Shown piece after piece: positions 13,501-27,675 of a stretch of 64,000 nucleotides of DNA; position 1 is the first letter of the stretch, and each line of letters starts with the position of its first letter. Source of the stretch: Hofstenia miamia. Lineage: Eukaryota > Xenacoelomorpha > Acoela > Hofsteniidae. A program made the position numbers and the translations under genes. The notes under the pieces were generated by a model. That model saw nothing but the letters and a program-made list of their open reading frames with translations, was not told the origin of the DNA and ran no database searches. Location of the stretch: the NCBI GenBank assembly GCA_900660155.1, contig CABFPE010000686.1, positions 188,210 to 252,209 of the forward strand, written 5' to 3'.

Positions 13501-16500
13501 ACTTACTACACTCCTGGTGAAGAGCAATATTACGTAAGATTACACTATTAAATTGCTCACATGTATGTTACGTACATTTTACGTGCATTTGTCATTGTTA
13601 ATATCTCACTAAAAATGTACAAATATATCATGCTAGGTCATGGAAATACAGGCAAACTCATTCCTGATATCATTTGCTTCCTGCAATCTACATAGAAGCT
13701 AGCATATTAGTTGACAGGTTTATTTAATAAGCTCAGTGTTGTATTTCTTTGTTATGTCTACCTATTGGAATTGACTTGTTTATGGATTTATTGATTCAAG
13801 ATTTCTTGACGTGTCGTTGACTAATCGTTATTTCGAATGATTTCAATTAATTTATCATTTTGAGGTTTTTCATTTATAACGTCTTACCAGTGTTTAATAA
13901 ATTACAATTTTAATTAGCATATTTGTCCAAAAATTAATTGCCCTTCCCTGCCTTTAATCGTAAACCACGAGTAATTGCTGATTTTGAATACGGAATTGTA
14001 TTCATTGCTTATTGTTGAAATTTTTCAATTTATTGTTTATAAAATGATAATAGAATATTATACTGTAAGTTGATAACTCAGTTGATTGATTAGAATCCCG
14101 AATTCGACCATCCTGCCGATGCAGACAACTTCTATTGCAATGACCTCTCTGAGCAGGTTCTTCGTGAATATCCAATGACTCAAAGCGACTTCGATACTCT
14201 GGGAACTTTCATTTGTGATGCGCCGGCGATTGTTTTCGAGATCGTGGATCGTGAAGTACTGAACGACAATCTTTGGATGTTTTCGCAAGACTGTTTTTTG
14301 AATTATGATCAGGGTCAAGCAGTATTTGGAACCATTCTAAAAAATCAAATGTATGTGCTTTCGTTTATTTCAGTGATTAATATATACATACTAAATCATT
14401 TATCATTTTGTAATTACAAATTTTAGTTACTCTGCAACCAAGCTTACGCGCGAGCAAATTACGAGCCTTGGGCACTCACTCTGCTCCGTTGTTCCCAAGA
14501 ACCAAGCTTCTTTAGTACGTAATAGATCTTACGGCAAAGAGATCATTGACTTCGTGCAATATGCGTATGACGACGCATTTGAAAAAGATCTTACTAAACG
14601 CCATCTGTCACGTGCTCTTTATTGGTAAATGCTTCTGCATATTTACAACAATTGATATTGTCTTTCCAGTTTTTATTATTATGAAATACCAATTGAAGTG
14701 AATTGGATTGTATTACGACATTTACAACAATGTTTATAGTCATGGCTGCTTACGTTAAAATTAATCATACTTGATTCATTTTTGTTTACATTTTGAATAC
14801 TTCGTATTTTTTTCTTCTCACAAAAGTTGCAGAATCCCGGCGGAAGTTTTTTAGTTTTTCGTTCGTGTAATTCATATATAGTGTTGCATTGAAATTTATG
14901 GCATGCATAGTGATATACTTAAATTTATTTAACCAAAAAATTCTTAAGGATTAACAAATTTCTTTACGAATTTCAACGAAAAGTCCTTTTTAGGAACTAA
15001 GTTTATCAAATTTTGAATGTCAAGAAAACAGTATCTAAGCTTAGAAAACAGAAAAACGAAATTTTATAAAGCAAACAACCGTCGCCTTGTTCTAGACATA
15101 TGAGTTAATTTATGTTGTCTAAGATAGAAATTCACCAATGAATAATAATAATAATAATCAATGACTTTATTTAGCCGCTGAAGGCATACACAACAAGAAA
15201 ATAAAAACAAGTCAAGTTTTACGGCAGCGAGGACAGTCGCAGGAGATGAAATAGGAGCAAATGGAAGAGTAGGCGAAGTCGGAGAAGGGCTCAGCAAAGA
15301 GGAAAGCCATCAAAGATTTCTTGAAGCTCGGTGGTGGGGAAAAGAAATCAATCGCTGTTGGAGGGTTGCGAGTCAAGATGTAATTAGCAGCAGTACAAGC
15401 ACGATTGAAAAACGAGTGAAGGGTGCGATGTTTCTTTGTACGACGAATGGAGAAGGTGACAACATCATCAGAGCGAGTGCAGCAGGAATTGGAGAACTTA
15501 ATGAAATCAAAAGGATCAAGATCCAATTTGCGAGTCAGTAGTCGATTGAACAGAAGGAGATCACAGGCATGGAAGTAGAGTGACAGCGGGAGAGTGGAGA
15601 ATTTCAGCAGAGCGTCTTTATAGTCCAAAGAGGAAATCCATTTGAAAGCGCGTTTCTGGAAACGTTCCATGGAGTGGAACAAAGCACGAGAAGGCCACCA
15701 ACAAGGAGACGCGTAGAGAAGAATGGCGCGAGGAATGGACTTGAACAAAGAGAGTTTCACAGCGGACGAGGTATTAAAAGGAACATTACGGAAAAGGGCA
15801 AATAGCGAGGAATTAGCTTTGCGGAGACGCAAAGACACATGTCCAGTCCAATTTAAGTTTGCAGCAAGTTGAACTCCAAGATGAGTGTGATGAGGCGCAA
15901 AGTTCACAGGTAGAGGCAAATCAGAAGGGGGAGCCACAGAAAAGGAAATACCACATGTCTTGGTAGTGCTAAAATCGAGATGGTTGACAGAGGACCAAGT
16001 AGACAAGTGCTCAAGATCAGAAAAAATGTTCGACGCAAAAGACCAACCAAAATCAAAAATCGCAGTGTCATCGACATACAACAGGCAAGACGAGTTGAGA
16101 ACAGAATGAGGGAGGTCGTTAATGGCAACGAGGAAGAAAAGAACAGCAAACACTGAGCCTTGAGGGGCACCACTAGTAACGGGGACAGGAGAAGAGATAG
16201 ACGAGTTGATTTTGACACACTGGTGGCGATTAGTCAGGTAGGACTGGAACAGTTCGATGAAATCCACATCAAAACCAAATAAACGTAACTTGTCAAGCAG
16301 AATGGAATGAGGGAGACGATCAAACGCTTTTGAGATGTCAAGAAAGATAATACAACCAGGATCATTACTATCAGAGTGAAAGTAGCAGTTTTCGATCAGA
16401 GTGAGCAGGTTAGTAATCGTAGAGCGACCAGGAAGGTTGCCATGCTGAGAGGAAGAGATGAGGTGACGAATTTTTGGGAATACATAACGAAAAACAAGGC

Positions 16501-19500
16501 GTTCAAAGATGATAGACAGTCGAGATAGAATAGCTATTGGGCGGTAGGACGTGACCTGCGAGGAGGGAAAAGTTATTCTGGACAAGAGGTGGAGTTTTAT
16601 TCCCCAAACGAAAATCAACATTTATTTTAATAGATTCTTGTCATGCCTTTGTAAATATAAAGCGACTATTAAAATTGTACTATGAACTCTTATTTCTTCA
16701 AGCATGTCTACAGGAATGTCCTCTATTTTTAGTGCAGATTTTCAATAGCAGCCTAATCTGCTTGATTGAGCGGCTAAATGCAGTTTTCAGTCATGCATAT
16801 GCTTAAATTTTATGAATTTGTAGATATTTTTACAATATGTAGTAAAGAAGCTTCAACAGAGTGTTTTCGCTAGAAGCGTGCTTTTAATTCAGAAACATTT
16901 TAAATACTTTACACACTCCGAGAAATTTCCCCATAAATATAGGGGTAGTTTTCTTAACCATAAAATAATATTTCCTAAATGGCACATCAAATTCATGAAG
17001 AAATTTCTTAAATTTCTTTGTAATTGGCTTTTATTACATTGACACCTAGCAATTTTTAGGTTCCGCGGAATATCTCAGCGACAGCAAAATGACATATTTT
17101 CATGCTATATGTCGATGACCAAAATCGCCCACAAAAATTTTGATTTGAGGTTCGAGAGTATTGGCGCGGATTCATTTTACGACATTCGCATTACTTCAGG
17201 TTCTTTTATTTTTAAGCCGTTTGCCACTGCGTAGCCATATTTTTCTATAGTAAATATATTTAGCTGTCGATCAAGAAGACCGTCTTAGAATACAAACTGC
17301 AGGTTGGCGTTCTTTTATCTAAATTTAAAATTAAGCATCAGTGGCTCTCAAAATTGTCTTGTTTTTGTTTAAATGATATTAAGCCCAATAGGCGATTTTA
17401 ACTTTTCTAATTACACTTTTTAAATATTTTTCTACGATTAGTAACCGATGTAATTAGACTTAATCATAAATACCGGGTGTCCTTTTAAGAGCAACAAGCC
17501 GTTTGCCCACACTTTCAAACAATTTTCTCTAAACATTTTAAGAAGTTTATAGATCGTCGGATATTGGAATTGAATGTTTCCACGTAAAGGTGAAAATTTG
17601 TACTAAGCTTTATTGTGCTGCTTAATGTTTGCGTATTATCAAATAACTCGCTGTTGCAACTATTTATAATTCTAATACACGTTTTCTCTTTAAAAACAAG
17701 TTTTTATATTGGCAAGATTTTTAGCTGCAATAAGTGGTTGCCATAAAGCGCTCTAAAAAATGTTGGCTTTTTGATGAAAATTCTCGTTTTTGAAATTTAT
17801 TACAGCTCTAAACTTGGGAGGCTCAAGCTAACCTCAACTATTTATTTTTCTGCAGGCTATAGTTCTGCCAATTTCCTATATTAGCCCACCCACATTGAAC
17901 TCTTTTATCAGAAGGCAACATGGTATTTCAAGAAGTCTCAAATCTCAGGGCATGCAGTGGTTGTCCTCTCACCATCCATCTGTCATCATAAGTGGGAGAA
18001 TAAGTGAAAAGGTTAAACTTTCGTAAAAATTCAACATGAAAATTCTGTTCTTAAAAGTTATATTTTGAACAACTGAGAAGAAAACAGGCTCATCAACGTT
18101 TCCATTTAGTTTCACGTAATTGTACTTTCATTACTACTTCATTTCAAATTTTTGTAATTACCAATTTGTTATGCATTTTTATAGCCCACCCAATGCTTAG
18201 ACTCTAGACACCTCCCAACGCGCCGTGCGCAATATCTGAGGTCGTGATGTCAAACACCTACTTTAATGACGGCCTGGCAATCTAAAAATTATAATGAAGC
18301 AAAATAAATATGGTTAAAATCGGAAATTTGTTGCATAATTTTGTTCACTTATTTAATATAAGGAACAGAACAAATTCTTCCACTACTGAAACCTTACAAC
18401 AATTGCATTTGCCTCAAGGAAAGGATGGAAGTAAGTGGTTATTTAAGTGGTTTTTCGAACAAATTGTGGTGTTATACATGTAATGAAGTGCAAGTTTCTT
18501 TAGAAATGCGGCATTCAAAGTGATGCATATCTTTAACTATCTGTCAAGCTCTTTAATCTTTAGTTTAATCCGCCAATGAGTCTGTCTGGTTGTCAGCAGG
18601 ATTTCTCGAAAAGTAATGGATAGAGCTTTAGAAAAAAAATCTCGAAGTATGTATTGGTCTAACTTAGATCGCATTCCATTTTCAGACTCATCGGGATTGC
18701 CATCTGGGAGCTAGATCCACTAGCAAATATTCATAGGCGTCGTATGTCAATGCATGGAATAATTTCTTACAATCGGTTCTTAATACTTTTTCTAGTATTT
18801 AAAGCGAAATATAAACTACAAAACTAAAATGGAATTTTGGAAATCAGAGTCTTTGTTATCAAAATATTTGGCATTATGCACTTGGAATTATATATTTTTA
18901 ATTGATTACAAATTTGTAACACCTAATGGTCTATCAGCTTTATGAATACAATGTTTGGTCAAGTGTGTTGGACGCACTCGACTGTTCACCATTAAAGTAT
19001 GCATTAAAATTTTATAAACTTGTAAAACTTTTCCACCAAAGCCTTAAAAACTTTGAGGAAACTAAAAGTTCTATTACTCTATTAATTTGTGACACATGAA
19101 CTAGAACAAAGTGCATTTGAATCCGTTGAATTTATTCTACATTTAAAAAAATTTGGAATTGCAAAAGGCCAAAATTTTTGGTCTTTTTAGTAGTGTTGAT
19201 TCAGGTCAGGATTTTTAGATCAGGTTGAATCAGGTCAGGTTTAAGGCAACGCCAATCAGATCGAGGACAAAACAGGATCCGAATCGGGTTTGACTTCATC
19301 CATATTGCTTGATCAATTTGATATCGTTTTGGTTTTATTAGATGGAAATCATCTAGTTTACTCAGTATGGTTTGATGCCAGAAATTTACTTTATTGATTT
19401 CTCTCATTACATGTGTGAAATGTGTCATAGGCTGGCGTAGAACATCAAAAATGATAAACTGGAATAACAGTATTCTATCAATGCAAGCGTGAATCAGAAA

Positions 19501-22500
19501 CGCTTTGTTGATTTATGATTAGCTTACAGCTAATTATAGGGTTAAGATGTTTACCCAATGCCAAGTTTATCTCTACATTCTTGTAAATTGTTCCAGTATT
19601 ATAGTCATCTTGAATAAAATCTATATGTCACTATGGCGGCATGACTGCTAGGTCTGACAACTAATTATTTGTTGGAATAAATTTCTATTCTTTTATAATG
19701 TTAATAACTAAAACAGATGTTTGCTTTCATGTACAGTGTAAAAGAAAAGGGAATTATAATTCGAGAAGAGGATGATGTTAATATTATAACATCTCTTCCT
19801 CTATGAACATCAGACCAGATTTGATATAGAAGCAGGTCAGAGCTGAAGTGCAGGTAAGCTCATTATCAGCTGCCGAAAAAAGTTCATCAAAGCCAGTGGT
19901 GCAGCAATTTCAATCAAAAACAGGAGAAATCGTCCGTAGAGCACAATTTTTTGTGTTTCTTAAATTCCTTTAATGCCTAAAAAGATAGAGTTGAATAATA
20001 TTAACAATGCTTCTTTCTATTACAAATTAATATTTTTATCTTAAGCTATTTAAATTTTTAAGTAAATAAAAACTTTGTTTTAGTAATCTACAAGTAGTTA
20101 AGTCATGTTTTAATTCTGCCATTTCCTAACATTGTAGATATAAAATTTTTCCAAACAGTTTTATATGCTTTCTAACGCCAGCTTTGAAAAATTTGCAGTC
20201 ATTATGGAGAATTGAAGTCCATAAGATACATTTTAGTTAAAATTTTTGTCAATTGCTGATTATTTACTCCATATTCCTAGAGCTAAGTAGTCTTTTTATT
20301 TGTTTTCAGAATAAATGCAATTATAATGATGGGTTTTAAGTTCTTGTTGTTTTGATTATATTTCTGATTATTGTTGTAGTTTTTAAAGAAGACGTGCATC
20401 ACATTGTCTGTTCGGAGGTCCATATTCTTGATGCTGGTAATAGGATCTGGAGTCTAACTGAGCTTGAACTGATGTCGGATCGTGATTTAACTCGTTGCAT
20501 CGAATATTTCGGTTTCAACAGAAACCTCACGCAGCAGCAACGATTAACACTGAAGAGCAAAATCGAGCGGGTGAGTGCTATTTTTGAATCTTCTTCACTT
20601 AGGTCTGCGTTAGATATCAATTCTATTTTACTTATTCTGATGTTTTATTGTGTTTTACATTTCCTACTCATTCGCTTACTCGTCTCTATTGTAATTTTTA
20701 ACACTTGACGTCATCTGCCTACAATCTATTGCTTTATCGATTCTTGAGACCGTTTTACCGCAATTAAATTTTAGTCAATTGTGCAACGGTCTCATTCCAA
20801 ATTCAAATGGAATTTTCGTATTTAAGCTAATTTCTTTCAAATATTTCATCTCATANATGCAATAGTTCTTAAAATATAAGGTACATCGTATAAAACATTT
20901 AAAAAGGTGGCCCGAATTACCTGGTTTTACGGTATTGTTTACACTGGTAAAGGGTTAGAATTTTGATTGCAAGGGATTATGACTTATTTATTATAAAAGG
21001 ATACATGTATTTACTCGTAAGAGAATTTTGGCTTGCTTGCTTTACTTTTTGCGGTTATTCAAGTAATTTATATTTAATAATTAAATGTTCGACAAAAACC
21101 AATGATTTTAAAGAATAAACAATTATTGCAATTATGGAACTCGTAAAAATCAATAATTGGTCAGTTTGACAATGATGCTAAATTATTTTATCAGCATAGA
21201 GAAGGCATAAGCGCCCCACCTAATATTCCCGTAGTTGATTTGACTTTAAAACCATTTAAATCTCTAAGTGGACGGGCAAAAACTCTTCTTCCTAAACACC
21301 AAGTTACAAACTAACTTGGCTGTATAGTCATTTAACACAAGCACACATTACACTGTTGAGTCTAATTGTGTCATAAGCCCAAGCAGAATCGGTTCGGATC
21401 CGCATCGGATCGGATCTTAAAATGTTGGATCCGATCCCACCTCTGGGTCCAAAGTAATTGACAATTATAGCTTTTAAACATTCAATAATTGTTAATAGGA
21501 AAAGTCAACAATTAATAATTGGTTACGATTTTGTAACTGGAAAATTGGCCAATAAATGCTTAGTAAAGACTGATATCGGGTGCCCGATTAAACCCGACCC
21601 GATTTCGGGTCGGGTTCGGGTATCAAATTGTCGGAACGGGTTCAATGCTTAGATTTATTTAGCAAAAAATTACTAATGTTATTTACCANCTTCTTCACTT
21701 AGGTCTGCGTTAGATATCAATTCTATTTTACTTATTCTGATGTTTTATTGTGTTTTACATTTCCTACTCATTCGCTTACTCGTCTCTATTGTAATTTTTA
21801 ACACTTGACGTCATCTGCCTACAATCTATTGCTTTATCGATTCTTGAGACCGTTTTACCGCAATTAAATTTTAGTCAATTGTGCAACGGTCTCATTCCAA
21901 ATTCAAATGGAATTTTCGTATTTAAGCTAATTTCTTTCAAATATTTCATCTCATATTGTTTACACTGGTAAAGGGTTAGAATTTTGATTGCAAGGGATTA
22001 TGACTTATTTATTATAAAAGGATACATGTATTTACTCGTAAGAGAATTTTGGCTTGCTTGCTTTACTTTTTGCGGTTATTCAAGTAATTTATATTTAATA
22101 ATTAAATGTTCGACAAAAACCAATGATTTTAAAGAATAAACAATTATTGCAATTATGGAACTCGTAAAAATCAATAATTGGTCAGTTTGACAATGATGCT
22201 AAATTATTTTATCAGCATAGAGAAGGCATAAGCGCCCCACCTAATATTCCCGTAGTTGATTTGACTTTAAAACCATTTAAATCTCTAAGTGGACGGGCAA
22301 AAACTCTTCTTCCTAAACACCAAGTTACAAACTAACTTGGCTGTATAGTCATTTAACACAAGCACACATTACACTGTTGAGTCTAATTGTGTCATAAGCC
22401 CAAGCAGAATCGGTTCGGATCCGCATCGGATCGGATCTTAAAATGTTGGATCCGATCCCACCTCTGGGTCCAAAGTAATTGACAATTATAGCTTTTAAAC

Positions 22501-25500
22501 ATTCAATAATTGTTAATAGGAAAAGTCAACAATTAATAATTGATTACGATTTTGTAACTGGAAAATTGGCCAATAAATGCTTAGTAAAGACTGATATCGG
22601 GTGCCCGGGTATCAAATTGTCGGAACGGGTTCAATGCTTAGATTTATTTAGCAAAAAATTACTAATGTTATTTACCACTCGATTTGAGAAAGATCCAAAA
22701 CGTTAAGTAATACAATGCATGACTATTTTTACCACATCAGAAATTGACTGTTGTCAATCATCATTTGATTGGAAAGAGATTCAAGCCATTAAATATTGCT
22801 AATCAAAGATTACATTTCGGCTCAGGTCGTGTTCGGATAGTGAATATTCTGCTCGGGTCGTGTTCGAGTCTATGCTAAACTCATTGTTACTCTGTAATGT
22901 TTAGTAATGCATTTTGCAGAGCTGAAATTAATTTTTTAAAAATAGAAATTGTATCAACTAAATTGTGTGTAAATGGCCAACTACTTTTATTCACTGGCTC
23001 TAACCTTATTTCCTGTAATGCACTTAAGTGTTTCTACATTATAATATAACTACCTACTGTTCTGTGTCAAGAGTGTTAGTCATCTCTTTGAATGCGTGCG
23101 CATACCATTTATGTTCTAAACGCACACTGCAGCAATGCGCGCCAATTATATTTTCTCAAATTAATTTCTAACACGATTTACTTTGAATTTTTAAACGATA
23201 AACATTTTACATGAACATAAGCTTTTTCTTTGTATAAACTTAATTATTTCTTACAAAGAATGATAATGTCTAGTACAAATGTTAGTTCTCTTTGATATTT
23301 TCAAGTAAGTAGTCGTATTATTTCTCTACAGTGATGAGCAAAAGTAATCACGCATCCATCAATATTTTCATTAGCTCACAAAATATTTACACATTAATTT
23401 GAAGAAATGCCTAGCAAAAAATTTACAGTAAGTATAGAAAACTATAGCAAAACATAAGAAAACTGGTGATATTTGATTTGACAAACTTAGTTTATCAGTT
23501 CACTACTGAAAAGGCATCCCAATACCATTAAATACAACATTGTTTTACCATGCCACATGAATTCGTATACATTAGCCTCCTAGTTTGCTGTTAATTCCTC
23601 ATGTTGTTGCGATCTCCCATATTTATTACACCAGGACTGTAAATGAGCTAAGATATTTTGACCCAACAGAAAATTCAACTAATAAATTTTGATCCAACAC
23701 AACCCAAAGTTTGCTGAGTGCTTAATTTGCCTCAACCAACACAAAAATATGTCCAAAATTGACCTAAGACCCACCTGCAATTTAAACTCTTTTGCTTCAT
23801 GGCAGTTATTCATAAACACGTTTGAAAGGAAACACTTAGAATTTATTAAATAATAAATATGGATAAATAATACTAAAAATCTTTTTATACTGAAATCTTA
23901 AAAATGCACAACAATATAAAATTCTACCCCAACGTGCATGCAGAATATCTTTCAATGACTCATTCGTGACCCATCTTTCTTTTTTTATATTTTTTTATTA
24001 TTTTACTTAAAATAACCCAGCCTAAAAATTTAACAAGAATATGATCCCACCCATGTCCTATATTATACTTAGGGTAACTGCATGGAATATGGCTCCTTCA
24101 AATATTTTTGCCATTGAACCAAGTTGGAGAATAGACCAATATTTACATGCAATGGCATAGTAACAACTGATTTATGTGTTAATGCCAAAATAAAGGTATT
24201 TGATCTCATGAATATGTTACAAACGATGTCAAAATTCAATGGCGCCAAAAAATGATCAAATTTAACTTTATTATTTTATAAATTTTGTTTTAATTTATTA
24301 ATTTTTGAAGTACTAACCATGAATTAATTTTTAATAAACAACTACAATACTTTTATTAATTGGATTAACAATGTCTAGGTCTACTCTACCATTCTAATTA
24401 ATTTGATGATTATGAACTTTGTAGTAAAATCATTTAAAATTGAAATTCTGCAGAAAAAGAGCTTTCTAGTTGTGTCAGTACATTACTCATGAAACGAAAT
24501 GTCATAGGATTGTAATTGAATCCATGATGGGTCTTAATCGCATCAAAATAGTTAGTTTTACTCTAATGCAATACGTTGTAATCAACTAATTTTTTCCCGA
24601 AAATTCACCATTGAAGCAGTTGCATGACTATTAACTTTGAACAAGATCCCAACACATTGCCTCAATACCTAAGAATTTATAGTTTTGATAATCTCAATTT
24701 TTCTCGAAAAATTTCGCCAAATCTACGAATTATTTTTCTTATAGGCTTGCGAATGGAAGTTGGAATGTGTATTTTTGTTGTGTTCGAATGTTTGAGAAGT
24801 ATTGTCTATTGGAGAGTGGCATCGGGTAACCGATAAACCCGAACCGATTTCGGGTTTCGGGTATTAAATTGTCCCTGCGGATCGGGTTCAGGTACAAAGA
24901 TTAGGTTGATTATTAAAAAATATTGATGTTAGGCACAGCTTGATTTGAGAAAGATCCACGATGTTAAGTAATACGAATGCTGTTTCCCAGTCAGAAAATG
25001 ATTGATGTTAATGATCATTTGATTGGAGAAAGTTCCACAACATCAAATAAAATTCAACATTTCGGGTCCATGTTTACCTCATATTGTCAATCTATATTGT
25101 GTATACGTTCGCAAATTATCAATGTCTTATTGAGTTATAATATTTCCCACATTTCTTAGAATTATTTTAAGATAATATTAAATTGCATCTATTTAAATTT
25201 CCTTGGAGTGCAAACCTGGGTACTCAAGGAAAATGTAAAAGCACAATATTTCCTTATTTATTTCTAAAACCAGACACTATATTAATATATATCCGTCTGT
25301 TGTTTTATAAACAACAAAGATGACTGAATGTGAGTGATTTTTAATTAGGAAAAGGAAAACATTTTAAAATACCAGGTTATTATTTGTGTGAGCTTATTTT
25401 ATTATTTCCCATCAAAACAAGTTAATTTTAAGTTTATTATGCAGTTGTGTAATACTGTGTCTGATATAATTCCAAGAGCACGTGGTAAATTGCTTTTTAG

Positions 25501-26286
25501 AAGGTTTGCTTGTTATAAACGGTTAAGAAACATTGATATAATAGATGTCTAACTAACTTTGTTGAAATTTCGTCTGTTTCATTGTAGTAATCCCTGTCGT
25601 TCGCAGTGTTGGTCGATTTAAATCACTTGACTTAAATCATTGATTTAAATCATGATTTAAATCAAAGCACATTATTAGATCAATTATTGATTTAAATCAA
25701 GTACACTAAAAGAGATACAAGTAGTGTATTCTAATTGTTTTAAGTCATAAAATCAATTGGCAAGCTCTGAATTTATTGTTCTGCATGTTTTTTATCTTCA
25801 GTTTATTTAAAATTGATTAAATTATTGTATTTCAAAAATAGTAGTATCAAAAGGATTTCTAATATTTACTACCTTGAAAGATTGTCTGAGTAAAATTGAA
25901 ATTTAGATAAAAAATTCCGCTTTAAATCAAAAAATCCGATTTAAGTAAAAGATTCCGATTTTTTGATTTTTTAAATTTAAATCGGATTTGTTTACCAACA
26001 CTTGTCGTTTGTTTTTCATTTTAAATATGGCTATAGTTGCATTCGATTTTGTCTTGTAGTAACAGTATGTGTTGACGAATCCAAATTTGTATTTTGATAC
26101 TTCCCTTTTTATTTTGAAAACAACGATTTCTGGATTCCTTTTGTAAAGGCATCTCTAATGTCTCATTATTTATCCAATAAAATGGCGGTTTGAAACCTAA
26201 CGTGTCATTCTGTCATAATGTTATCATTAGTTTATCAATAGGTTACCCAATTATTTGAATATAATATAATTCCCTTGAATAATGTA

Positions 26287-26317
<31 letters not shown>

Positions 26318-27636
26318 CGCTCTGTACGATTTTTGTCGAAAAATAGATACGCCCCTGTACACTGGATATAAATAGATACGCCTATGTACTACTACTGTAA
26401 ATATATTATGTGTAAGTCCCAAACTTTTTATAGTCATGGTGGAGGTCTAACATCACTGCACACCATGGTACATCAAAATTGATTTATGTTAATTACCCAG
26501 CAAGAAAAACTCAGGATACGCTGTGTACTATGGCAGTTTGCCCATTGGATACGCTGTGTACCCTCGTTTGGAAAAATCGTACGTACACAGCGTATCTTAT
26601 TTGTATATATATATATATATATAATTTATCATCTATGTTCGAGTCTTTTCATGATCAGCCTACCTCCCTCTCTCGTCACCTTCGCTTTTCCATTCGTCCT
26701 CATTTTCTTGTTTGTGCGTTCGATTGTACTGACACTTATAAGTCTGCAGGTTTAGATGTTTTTGCCTGTTATTCTCTTGAGCAACTTGTATTTTCTCCTA
26801 CTTCCAGCTCCTCCCTGCTTGATTTGGTTCTGTGCTTTCACCCCGATTACTTATTCGACATATCTGCAATCCCTGTTCCTGCTAAGCTGTCAGATCACTC
26901 ATTCGTCCGCTTCAATCTGTCTGTCAACTACTTCTCCATCTGCTTATCCGGCTGCTCGATTTAACAGTGACTTTCTATCACTTAATGCTGCTCTCTCATC
27001 TTTGCTGCTAGTTTTTAGTGATTCCTTTTCAGTTGACGATTGGTTCACTTTCTTTCATCANCACTAAAAGAGATACAAGTAGTGTATTCTAATTGTTTTA
27101 AGTCATAAAATTAATTGGCAAGCTCTGAATTTATTGTTCTGCATGTTTTTTATCTTCAGTTTATTTAAAATTGATTAAGTTATTGTATTTCAAAAATAGT
27201 AGTATCAAAAGGATTTCTAATATTTACTACCTTGAAAGATTGTCTGAGTAAAATTGAAATTTAGATAAAAAATTCCGCTTTAAATCAAAAAATCCGATTT
27301 AAGTAAAAGATTCCGATTTTTTGATTTTTTAAATTTAAATCGGATTTGTTTACCAACACTTGTCGTTTGTTTTTCATTTTAAATATGGCTATAGTTGCAT
27401 TCGATTTTGTCTTGTAGTAACAGTATGTGTTGACGAATCCAAATTTGTATTTTGATACTTCCCTTTTTATTTTGAAAACAACGATTTCTGGATTCCTTTT
27501 GTAAAGGCATCTCTAATGTCTCATTATTTATCCAATAAAATGGCGGTTTGAAACCTAACGTGTCATTCTGTCATAATGTTATCATTAGTTTATCAATAGG
27601 TTACCCAATTATTTGAATATAATATAATTCCCTTGA

Positions 27637-27675
<39 letters not shown>

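Larger units (their letters stand above)
14625..17059 (+). other. Intron 16 (2.4 kb) hosting a LINE
   Basis: About 1.5 kb of this intron is the antisense LINE at 15137-16621. The remaining flanks are AT-rich and featureless. Confidence 0.6.

Noticed and set aside
15904-16218. Second minus-strand frame inside the LINE
   Set aside because: Shadow of the reverse transcriptase frame.
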